Assembly (NCBI GenBank): GCA_003557965.1
Contig: PWND01000009.1
Location: forward strand, 1 to 28,941
Reading direction: 5' to 3'
DNA from: Bacteroidales bacterium
GTDB lineage: Bacteria > Bacteroidota > Bacteroidia > Bacteroidales > UBA7960
DNA: 28,941 nucleotides
Shown piece after piece: positions 16,079-24,500 of this stretch; position 1 is the stretch's first letter, and every line of letters begins with the position of its first letter. A model generated the notes under the pieces. The model was not told where the DNA came from. It saw nothing but the letters and a program-made list of their open reading frames with translations, and did not search any database. A program made the position numbers and the translations under genes.

Positions 16079-16918
16079 ATGAGAATTTTAGCATTGTTTG
16101 CAGTTTTTATCTTAACAGCTATATCATGCGATATCGTTGAGCCTCCGTTTATGAATGAGGTTGACGTTAGTGATCCCGGAGATACAGTTGTGGTAAAAAG
16201 AGTTTTAATTGAAGAGTTTACAGGGCATTTATGCCCAAACTGCCCGGAAGGTAAAGAAGTTGCAAATTCACTGAAATCATTTTATGGCGACAGGATTGTT
16301 GTTATGAGCATACATAGTGGCATATTTGCCAGGCCTTTAAATGATGATGACTTTTATAATGATTATCGCACCGGTGAGGGAGATGAAATTGCATCAACCT
16401 TTGGTGTTACACAGTATCCAAGTGGGATGGTTAGCAGAACCGGCTATGACAACAACTTGGTTTTATCACCATCTGCGTGGGGGAGTGCTGCTGCCCAATT
16501 AATTGAGGCTGACCCTGATTTCCAAATAATTATTGACATATCTTACCATTTGCCTTCACATACGCTTGATATAGAGGTAACTACGAATGCTTTAAGCAGC
16601 CTTGAGGGCTCCTATTCTTTGTAGTTGTTTTTGCTTGAAGATGGGATAATTTCTCCTCAGAAAACAAATGATGATAATTATGAGGATGGAATAATATATG
16701 ATTACGAGCACAATAATGTGCTTAGAGCAGCTATCAATGACACATGGGGTGAACCATTATCAGAGGAAGGAGTGCTGCCAAATGAATCATTCTTCAAGTC
16801 TTATTTTAAAGCCTTGGATGAAAACTGGAACTATCAAAACTGTAAAGTTTTGGCTATAGTTTATAACGCCGAAACAAATGAAGTACTTCAAGCAGAAGTA
16901 AAACCGGTTTCAAGGTAA
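16079..16918 (+). pseudogene. Omp28-related lipoprotein interrupted by an in-frame TAG
   Basis: The frame from 16079 encodes a lipoprotein signal (LFAVFILTAISC, lipidated Cys17) and an Omp28/thioredoxin-like domain (VLIEEFTGHLCPNC, cysteines about 52 and 55; a FGVTQYPSG cis-Pro-type loop). At 16622-16624 (codon 182) a TAG stops it. The same frame continues without shift to a TAA at 16916, with FLLEDGIISPQ and YDYEHNNVLR. These match the region of the upstream Omp28-like protein that reads VVLLQDK and YEHNNRLVHM. The intact protein would be about 279 residues, the usual size for a stand-alone Omp28. The downstream half has only a TTG at its beginning and no signal peptide, so it is not a separate gene. 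A real nonsense mutation, readthrough or a sequence error are all possible. Confidence 0.75.
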
Positions 16919-16952
16919 AGTAATACGATTACGTTGTTGTTTTTTAAATTTT

Positions 16953-16986
16953 ATCCGGAAGTCAGGAAAAATCCTGTTTTCCGGAT
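16953..16986. terminator. Hairpin between convergent Omp28-lipoprotein and fumarase genes
   Basis: ATCCGGAA (16953-16960) pairs with TTCCGGAT (16979-16986). An inner stem CAGGA/TCCTG closes on an AAAA loop. It lies 34 bases past the Omp28 stop, and the converging fumarase gene ends at 17090, so it can serve as a terminator for one or both. On the plus strand a short CCCCTTTTT follows some bases later. Confidence 0.55.
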
Positions 16987-17039
16987 GGGATACCCCTTTT
17001 TCAAGGTAACCACAAAGACAAATATCCGGAAAACAGGAT
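16971..17039. repeat. 16-bp inverted repeat able to compete with the neighbouring hairpin
   Basis: ATCCTGTTTTCCGGAT (16971-16986) is the exact reverse complement of ATCCGGAAAACAGGAT (17024-17039), 37 bases apart. Its left arm is also the right half of the 16953-16986 hairpin, so the two structures are mutually exclusive. It sits between convergent gene ends. Confidence 0.7.
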
Positions 17040-17089
17040 AATAGAAGGATTTTACGAATTTAGATTATTAAACAAGTATAAAAAACGGC

Positions 17090-18703
17090 TTACATGCTAT
17101 AAAAGTCGTTTCCTTTGTCATCAACCAAAATAAATGCCGGGAAGTTTTCTACTTCAATTTTATATATTGCTTCCATGCCAAGCTCAGGATACTCAATAAG
17201 TTCGACTTTTCGGATATTGTCCTGGGCTAATATAGCAGCCGGGCCTCCAATACTTCCCAGGTAAAAACCTCCGTACTTTTTACATGCATCAGTTACAACC
17301 TGGCTCCTGTTTCCTTTGGCAATCATAATCATACTGCCTCCGTTTTTCTGGAAAAGATCCACGTAAGAGTCCATACGGCCCGCTGTTGTGGGGCCAAAGG
17401 AACCGGAAGGCATACCTTCCGGAGTTTTTGCCGGGCCGGCATAATAGATGGGGTGGTCTTTTATATATTTTGGCAACTCTTCTCCTTTATCAAGTTTTTC
17501 TTTCAGCTTTGCATGTGCCATATCTCTTCCAACTATAATTGTGCCGTTAAGAGAAAGCCTTGTTCCTACTTTGTGCTTACTTAATTCTGCCAAAATTTCT
17601 TTCATGGGCTTTTGAAGGTTTATTTTTACAGCCCCGGAATCATCGGCTTTTCTTAGCTCATCAGGAATAAATCTGCCGGGGTTTTTTTCCAGCTTTTCTA
17701 ACCAAATGCCATCTTTGTTAATTTTCGCCTTAATATTTCTGTCAGCAGCACACGAAACACCCATTCCAACAGGGCAGGATGCACCATGGCGAGGCAATCG
17801 TATTATCCGAATATCTAAAGCAAAGTACTTACCACCAAACTGTGCGCCTATTCCCAGGTTATAAGCCGCCTCTAATACTCTTTTTTCAAGCTCAATATCG
17901 CGGAATGCCTGACCACCTTCATTCCCTGTAGTTGGAAGCTCATCAAGGTATTTTGTTGATGCTAATTTGACGGTTTTTAAACAGCTCTCTGCAGATGTTC
18001 CACCTATTACGAAAGCTACGTGATACGGAGGACATGCTGCAGTTCCTAATGTTTTTAGCTTTTCAGCTAAAAACTTTTCAAGCTTTTCAGGATTTAATAA
18101 TGCTTTTGTTTCCTGGAATAAAGAGGTCTTATTTGCTGACCCGCCTCCTTTTGCAACAAATAAAAACTCATACTCTTCACCTTCAGTGGCTAAAATATCA
18201 ATTTGTGCAGGAAGGTTAGTGCCGGAGTTTTTTTCTTTGTACATATCCAAAGGAATAATTTGCGAATACCTTAAATATTCTTCGGTATATGTTTTGTAAA
18301 TTCCTTCTGAAAGGCTTTCATGGTCGTTTCCTTCTGTCCATACTTGCTGGCCTTTTTTTGCATAAATTGTAGCAGTTCCTGTATCCTGACAATAAGGAAG
18401 CTTTCCCTTAGCCGAGATTTCAGCATTTTGGAGCATAGTTAATGCAACATATTTATCATTTTCGCTTGCATCAGGATCTTTTAAAATAGCTGCTAATTGC
18501 TCCAGGTGTTCTGTCCTCAAAAAAAAGGAAGTGTCGCGCATTGCTTGTGATGCAAGCAACTTTAAACCATCACGCTCTATTGAAAGAACATTTTTCCCGT
18601 TAAATTTTAAATTGCTAACATAGTCTTTTGTTAGCAAATAGTATTCTGTACTATCCTTTCTTAAAGGAATAGGATCTTGATAATTAAATTCAGGTGTTGA
18701 CAT
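17090..18703 (-). CDS. fumA: Class I fumarate hydratase ([4Fe-4S])
   Basis: This 537-residue cytoplasmic enzyme reversibly hydrates fumarate to L-malate in the TCA cycle or in reductive succinate formation. It is close to the ~548-residue length of E. coli FumA/FumB, and the cluster cysteines fall at the same numbering: C105 (PYCQDTGT), C224 (AACPPYH) and C318 (GMGVSC). Other family signatures are KGGGSANKT, the Fe-S fumarase segment PRHGASCPVGMG and the C-terminal beta domain with YYAGPAKTPEGMPSGSFGPTTAGRMD, given here in two overlapping parts of one conserved loop. No separate alpha/beta subunit genes are needed; this is the fused two-domain form. The ATG at 18703 starts MSTPEFNYQD as expected for the family. 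It stands alone on the minus strand, divergent from rbfA and convergent with the Omp28-like lipoprotein. fumA and fumB cannot be distinguished by sequence alone. Confidence 0.95.
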   Translation of the reverse strand: MSTPEFNYQDPIPLRKDSTEYYLLTKDYVSNLKFNGKNVLSIERDGLKLLASQAMRDTSFFLRTEHLEQLAAILKDPDASENDKYVALTMLQNAEISAKGKLPYCQDTGTATIYAKKGQQVWTEGNDHESLSEGIYKTYTEEYLRYSQIIPLDMYKEKNSGTNLPAQIDILATEGEEYEFLFVAKGGGSANKTSLFQETKALLNPEKLEKFLAEKLKTLGTAACPPYHVAFVIGGTSAESCLKTVKLASTKYLDELPTTGNEGGQAFRDIELEKRVLEAAYNLGIGAQFGGKYFALDIRIIRLPRHGASCPVGMGVSCAADRNIKAKINKDGIWLEKLEKNPGRFIPDELRKADDSGAVKINLQKPMKEILAELSKHKVGTRLSLNGTIIVGRDMAHAKLKEKLDKGEELPKYIKDHPIYYAGPAKTPEGMPSGSFGPTTAGRMDSYVDLFQKNGGSMIMIAKGNRSQVVTDACKKYGGFYLGSIGGPAAILAQDNIRKVELIEYPELGMEAIYKIEVENFPAFILVDDKGNDFYSM

Positions 18704-18865
18704 AGTGTTTTGTGTTTTATGATGAATGATTAGATTTTACTTTAACATCATAAAAATAAATGAAAGATGATGAAAGACAAAGCATATTAAAAGATTTTTT
18801 TGAAATATTTGAGTTGATGCTTTATAGTTGATGATACTTCTGGTTTAAATTATGTTTTCTTTTTT

Positions 18866-18873
18866 TACCTTTG
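18866..18873 (+). promoter_or_regulatory. -7 promoter element directly before rbfA (near-leaderless start)
   Basis: TACCTTTG is an exact TAnnTTTG match ending five bases before the ATG at 18879. Transcription would begin at or within a few bases of that ATG, giving a leaderless or nearly leaderless message. The -33 region (CTGGTTT around 18840) matches TTTG poorly. The element lies inside the extended frame from 18852 and so argues for the later start. Confidence 0.45.
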
Positions 18874-18878
18874 TACTT

Positions 18879-19214
18879 ATGGAATCGAACAGACAAAAGC
18901 GGGTTTCCCGCCTCATTCAAAAAGACCTGGGAGAAATTTTCCAGGTTGAATCACGCAACTGGTTTTCAAATGTTATGATTACCGTTACAAAAGTTAATGT
19001 AACTGCTGACCTTTCATTAGCGAGAGTATATTTAAGTGTTTTTGGCAATGATGCTAATGAGGTGTTAGCGGTAGTAGAAACGAATAAAAATGCAATCAGG
19101 AAAATGCTTGGTGATAGAATTAAAAACCAACTTAGAAAAACTCCGGAGTTAAGGTTTTTTATTGATGACAGCCTTGATTATATTGAAAACATTGAAAATT
19201 TGCTAAAAGAATAG
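18879..19214 (+). CDS. rbfA: Ribosome-binding factor A
   Basis: The 111-residue protein is a KH-type RNA-binding factor that helps mature the 3' and 5' regions of 16S rRNA in late 30S assembly, in the cytoplasm. MESNRQKRVSRLIQKDLGEI matches the RbfA N-terminus, and VTKVNVTADLSLARVYLSVF is the family's core beta-strand block. Near the C-terminus KTPELRFFIDDSLDYIENIE matches the usual RxxPxLxFxxDxS signature. An in-frame ATG at 18852 would add nine residues (MFSFFTFVL), unlike any RbfA, and would span the promoter element. The methyltransferase starts five bases after the TAG stop, so rbfA is first in a three-gene operon. Confidence 0.93.
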   Translation: MESNRQKRVSRLIQKDLGEIFQVESRNWFSNVMITVTKVNVTADLSLARVYLSVFGNDANEVLAVVETNKNAIRKMLGDRIKNQLRKTPELRFFIDDSLDYIENIENLLKE

Positions 19215-19219
19215 CTAAA

Positions 19220-20041
19220 ATGGAGTATGACCCAATAAAAAACCGGTTAGGGAAATTTTTTAGAAAAAACATATTTTCTTTAAGATTATTCTACTTTATA
19301 CTAAATCTGCTTTTCCTCAGAACCTGGTACATTCACAAAAAAATAAAAGCTTTTGCAAAAGAAAACAGAGATAATATAAATATTAATGTTTTAGATGCAG
19401 GAAGCGGCTTTGGCCAATATGCCTGGTATATTTCGAACAGGAACAAGAACTGGGATGTTAAAGGAATTGATATTAAACAGACAGAAGTTGACTACTGCAA
19501 CGAGCTGTTTGGTAAAGCAGGAGTGAAAAACGCAAAGTTTGAGCAGCAAGATATTACAACTTACATATCAGACAAGAAGTATGATTTGATATTATCTGTA
19601 GATGTATTGGAGCACATATTTGAAGATGTAAAAGTTTTAAAGAACTTTTATAACAATATGAAGGCCGGAGGCGTTGTTATTATATCTACGCCATCAGATA
19701 AGGGTGGGTCTGATACATATCAAGAAGGAGATGAATCGTTTATTTCGGAACATGTTAGGGATGGCTATTCTATTGAAGACATTAGTATAAAACTAAAAGT
19801 AGCAGGCTTTGAAAAAATTAATGCTGAATATTCATATGGGAAAGCCGGAAATATTTCATGGAGGTTGTCTGTAAAGTATCCCGCAAAAATGTTGAATTAT
19901 TCAAAAAACCTTGTTTTCTTTCTTCCTTTTTATTTTATAATTATATATCCGCTATGCTATATATTAAATACCATTGATGTAAATACTCACAATAAAAGCG
20001 GAACCGGCCTGATCGTAACAGCTAAAAAACTCAAAGCATAG
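19220..20041 (+). CDS. Class I SAM-dependent methyltransferase
   Basis: The 273-residue product has SAM-binding motif I at 57-66 (VLDAGSGFGQ), an acidic strand-2 end (GIDIKQ), motif DITTY and the post-motif DLILSVDVLEHI, as in Methyltransf_11/23-type enzymes. A hydrophobic segment near the N-terminus (about 20-38) and another near the C-terminus (about 229-249, LVFFLPFYFIIIYPL) suggest membrane association and a lipid, quinone or glycan-related substrate. No substrate can be named. It is tightly packed between rbfA (five-base gap) and the permease gene (four-base gap), so it is co-expressed with both. Function in ribosome assembly is not implied by this position alone. Confidence 0.85.
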   Translation: MEYDPIKNRLGKFFRKNIFSLRLFYFILNLLFLRTWYIHKKIKAFAKENRDNININVLDAGSGFGQYAWYISNRNKNWDVKGIDIKQTEVDYCNELFGKAGVKNAKFEQQDITTYISDKKYDLILSVDVLEHIFEDVKVLKNFYNNMKAGGVVIISTPSDKGGSDTYQEGDESFISEHVRDGYSIEDISIKLKVAGFEKINAEYSYGKAGNISWRLSVKYPAKMLNYSKNLVFFLPFYFIIIYPLCYILNTIDVNTHNKSGTGLIVTAKKLKA

Positions 20042-20045
20042 CAAA

Positions 20046-21269
20046 ATGAAGCTTCCATTATTTATAGCAAGGCGATATTTATTTGCAAAAAAATCTCATA
20101 ACGTAATTAACGTTATCTCTATGATCTCAGCTATAGGTATTGCTGTTGGAACTATGGCTTTAATAATTGTGTTGTCAGTTTTTAATGGATTTGAAAAAAT
20201 TGTTTTATCATTGTTTGATTCTCATAGCCCAGATATTGAAATCACAGTTAAAGAAGGAAAGTCTTTTCACATTGATGAAATACCTGTTGAAGAAATAAAA
20301 GACATACCCGGAGTACTTTATGTTGGTGAGATTGTTGAAGAGTCAGCCATGCTGACCTACCGCAACAGGCAACACCTTGTAAGAATGAAAGGGGTGTGTG
20401 ACAATTACTTTAATATAACGGGAATAGATACCATGATGACAGAAGGAGATTTTCAAATGAAAGAGGGTGGTCGTGATTTGATTTTACTGGGGCATGGAGT
20501 TGCTTATATGTTGAATTCAAGCATTCATGATATCAGAAATTTCCATAATATATATGTGCCAAAAAGAGGCAGGCAGGCTACTATGCACCCATCACAGGCT
20601 TTTAATGCAAGCTCAAACTATGTTGGCGGTATTTTTAGAGTGCAGCCAGAGTTTGATATGGAGTATATTATTGTTCCAATACGTTTGGCCAGGTCTCTTT
20701 TGGAATATGATAACAGAACAACATCCATTGCTATAGGCCTTGATGAAACATATAACCACCGGCGAATACAAAGAGCTGTGACTGACCTCACAGGTGAGAA
20801 TTTCAATGTAAGAAACCGTTATCAGCAGCAGGAATTTCTTTATAAAATTATGAGGTCTGAAAAATGGGCAATATTTTTAATCTTATCATTTATTCTTGCT
20901 ATAGCGGCCTTTAATATTGTTGGATCTCTTACAATGCTCGTTATTGAAAAAAGTAAAGACATTAAAACACTTTGGTTTTTAGGAGCAAATAAAAGGCTGC
21001 TAAAAAATATCTTTATTGCTGAAGGGCTTTTTGTAAGCATTGGCGGAGCGCTAATTGGTATGGTGCTGGGCTTTATTGTATGTTGGATACAAATGAAATT
21101 TGGTATAATCTCTTTACAGGCTGACGGGGCTTTTATTATTGAAGCTTACCCTGTGGCAATGAGAGCTCCTGACTTCTTTTATGTTTTATTAATTGTTGTT
21201 TGCATAGGTTTTACTGCTTCAATAATTCCTGCTAACAGAATAACTAAAATTTTAAATATAAAATCATAA
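20046..21269 (+). CDS. FtsX-like permease of the LolC/LolE type
   Basis: The 407-residue inner-membrane protein begins LPLFIARRYLFAKKSHNVIN, then a first membrane segment (about 22-47), a large periplasmic domain (about 48-270) and three C-terminal segments (about 275-300, 325-350 and 373-396). This is the topology of MacB/LolCE/FtsX permeases. In proteobacteria LolCDE releases lipoproteins from the inner membrane to the LolA carrier. In Bacteroidetes single permeases of this kind are common next to rbfA, as far as I recall. The ATPase partner is not in this window. Given the many exported lipoproteins, lipoprotein sorting is the likeliest role, but another MacB-like export function is possible. 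Confidence 0.85.
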   Translation: MKLPLFIARRYLFAKKSHNVINVISMISAIGIAVGTMALIIVLSVFNGFEKIVLSLFDSHSPDIEITVKEGKSFHIDEIPVEEIKDIPGVLYVGEIVEESAMLTYRNRQHLVRMKGVCDNYFNITGIDTMMTEGDFQMKEGGRDLILLGHGVAYMLNSSIHDIRNFHNIYVPKRGRQATMHPSQAFNASSNYVGGIFRVQPEFDMEYIIVPIRLARSLLEYDNRTTSIAIGLDETYNHRRIQRAVTDLTGENFNVRNRYQQQEFLYKIMRSEKWAIFLILSFILAIAAFNIVGSLTMLVIEKSKDIKTLWFLGANKRLLKNIFIAEGLFVSIGGALIGMVLGFIVCWIQMKFGIISLQADGAFIIEAYPVAMRAPDFFYVLLIVVCIGFTASIIPANRITKILNIKS

Positions 21270-21374
21270 ATAACCAAAAACCTGTTTAGCGCTACCTTAT
21301 TATTTTATTAAATTATGCACATTTTAACAGCGTGCATTGGCAAAAACCTCTTACATATAGAAAAACTGCATGTA

Positions 21375-21406
21375 TTTGGTCTTTAATTTAATATGTCGTA
21401 CCTTTA
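21375..21406 (+). promoter_or_regulatory. Candidate Bacteroidetes-type promoter for the Kgp-like gene
   Basis: TTTG (21375-21378) and TACCTTTA (21399-21406) are separated by 20 bases, the same spacing as the promoter of the 925-4992 protease. The -7 box has one mismatch (final A for G). The leader before the ATG at 21533 would be about 120 bases. The rest of the 263-base gap shows no gene. Confidence 0.45.
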
Positions 21407-21532
21407 CAAGTTACTTGGCTATCAAATTGTTAAAGCGATTCGATTTAGTCAAAAATAAATCATTATTTGGATATAAAAAACAAACACATATTTGTTTTTT
21501 GAAAAAAGTAAGTTTAATTTAAATTTTACACA

Positions 21533-24500
21533 ATGAAACAACCAGTTTTACAAAACACCAAAACAAAAAGAGCAAACTTTTTAATAAACAAAGCATTTAA
21601 ATCGTTTTCAACACTGAAAATGATAATACTTATTGTTGTTTTGAGTAGTTCATTCCAGGTATTTGCCCAGGAAAAGATTAATTTCTTACACGACAAAAAC
21701 ACTACCCTGGTTAAATCTAACAGTTTTGAGGCAACCGAAGTTAATTATTCTTTTGAAGGCTTGAATATTTTAAATGTTGAAACCGAAAGGGGAACATTTA
21801 CTGAATTGATAATGCCTTTAGGCTATAGTGTTGGCAGTATTGGCACACCAAAATTGCCTGCAGCAAAAGACTTGATAGAAGTTCCTTTTGGAGCTGAAGT
21901 GCATGTGGAAGTTATTAACTATACAGTTGAAGAATACAGGCTTGAAGATTATGGAATAACAAATAAGCTTATGCCGGTACAACCCTCCTTGAGGAAAGAT
22001 CAGGATGTTTCAGAAGTACCTTTTGAGTATAATGATTTATATTATCAAAAGAAAGATTATATTACTCCTGAAATAGCCAGTGTTGAGGTATTGGGCGTTC
22101 TTAGGGGACAACGTATAGCCAGGCTTACTGTTGCCCCGGTATCTTATAACCCGCAAGAAGGAATTTTAAGGGTTGCCAACAATATTGAATTAGAAATTCA
22201 ATATAAAGGCGCAGATATTGAACTAACGAACTATATTAAAGCTTCAACATTTTCACCTTATTTTGATGTAGTATATAACAGGGTGTTAAATCCATTTTCA
22301 AACAGGGATGTTTTCGATGATCATCCTGATTTAATGAAATATCCTGTAAAAATGCTTATTGTTTCTCACAGAGATTTTGAAGAAACGCTCGCTCCGTTCA
22401 AAGAGTGGAAAACAAAGCAAGGTTTTGAACTTGAAGTTGCTTATACTGATGATATAGGAACAACACCTGCAAGTATTCAGCAATGGATACACGACCAATA
22501 TAATGATGCAAGTCCGGAAGATCCTGCTCCAACTTTTGTTATTGTTGTGGGTGATCCTTCAAAACTACCTGCTTCTGCTACTGGAAGTGCATCAGGACAA
22601 GTTACTGACTTATATTATGCTTCTGTAGATGGCGACTATTTTCCGGAAATGTATATAGGGCGTTTGTCTGCACGAAATGTTCAGGAACTGCAAAACCAAA
22701 TTGACAAAATTCTATACTATCAAAAATACGAATTTGAAGACCCCTCGTACTTAGATGACGTTACTCTTATTGCTGGCCAGGATGGATATTGGAATCCTGC
22801 AATAGGCCAGCCGACAGTTAACTATGGAACACAGAATTATTTTAATGAAGCTAATGGCTTTACTAATGTTAATGCATACTTAAGCAGTTATTCAGGTTGT
22901 TATGATGAAGAACGAATTGCTGTGAGTTTGATAAACTTTACAGCCCACTGCTCTCCAACTGCATGGGCAGGGCCTTATCTTACAGTTTCTGATGTTCACA
23001 ACATGACAAACGAAGGAAGATACCCTCTTGCAATTGGAAACTGTTGCCAAAGTGCACGTTTTAGTAACGACGAATGTATTGGCGAAGCCTGGGTAAGAGC
23101 AGAAGGAAAAGGTGCTGTTGCTTATATTGGCTCAGCTCCAAACACCCACTGGTTTGAAGATTTTTATTGGGCTGTAGGTGCTTTCCCAATACAGGGAAAT
23201 AACAATGGATATGTGCCAACTGTTGAAGAAACAACCTTAGGAGTTTATGATGCATCTTTTACTGATGATTATTATGTAGTTGCAGCCAAAAAATTTGTTG
23301 GAAATCTTGCAATTACAGAAGCACACCTGGAGAGTTATCCTACTCACTCAAATGTTCAATGGTACTGGGAAGGATATCATACTTTTGGAGACCCTTCAAC
23401 GGTGATTTATTTAACACAAGGCAGCGAAAATGAAGTTAGCCATTTGCCAACATTACCCTTAGGCATGGACTCATTTAATGTTAGTGCTCCGCCGGGTTCT
23501 TATGTTAGTATTTCTAAAGATGGTGTTTTGCATGGAGCAGCTTTTGTTGGCGAATCAGGAGAAGTTGACGTACCTATAACACCTGTTGTTGAAGGTGGTG
23601 ATGTTACAATTGTTGTTACCAAGCCACAGTATATTCCTTATATCGATTATATACCCGCTGCTACACTTGATGGGCCTTTTGTGGTTCTGGATGAGTTTGT
23701 TATTAATGACCCGGGCGGAACACAACAAGCTAATTATGGTGAATCTTTTTCAATAGATATTACTGTAAAAAATGTTGGCGCCGACCCGGTTAGCAATGTT
23801 ACTGCTAACCTTTATGGTGCGGATGACTATATATCACTATTGGATGGAGATAATACTATTGAATTTGACAACATGGGAATTGATGAAAATGACAACTATG
23901 CTACTGTCCAAAACGCATATAACTTTGAAATAGCCCAGGATGTGCCTGATCAGCATCAAGCTGTTTTTGAGCTTGTTATTACTGATGGAACAGAACAGTG
24001 GACTTCAAACCTCAGGATAACTGCTAATGCACCTGTGCTTTCTGTTAACCCGGATTACACAATTGACGACAGCACCGGAGGAGACGGCAATGGAAGGCTT
24101 GATCCGGGTGAATCAGCAAAATTAATTTTTGAAGTTACTAATACCGGGAATGCAATTGCTGGCCAACCGGTTTCGACCTTATTTGGCGACTCTCCATACT
24201 TTAATATTGATGATCAGGAAGTAATAAATGACCCTGTTAGCCCGGGCGAAACAGCTAACATTATATTCAATGTTAGTGCTCACCCATCTTCTCCGGAAGG
24301 AACATTAGTTAACCTGGAAGTATTTGTTGAAGACGGCCACTGGACAGAAACAGCTTCTGAGCTGATTATCGGGCAAGTGCCTGAAACAGTCATTGGTGAA
24401 GGAACAACAGAAACCCAGCATTATCCTTTTTACAATTATTATAAGGCTAACCGATCTCAGATGCTTTATACTATTGACGAATTGGGGCACGGAGAAAAAA

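Noticed and set aside
16625..16918. Separate 97-residue gene starting at TTG
   Set aside because: It has no signal peptide or usual start context, continues the Omp28 frame exactly after the TAG, and matches the C-terminal half of the family.
18852..18878. Upstream ATG start for rbfA
   Set aside because: The added residues do not resemble RbfA and the segment contains the -7 promoter element.
21315..21337. ATGCAC/GTGCAT hairpin as terminator of the permease operon
   Set aside because: Only six pairs with an 11-base loop and no following T-run; too weak to call.
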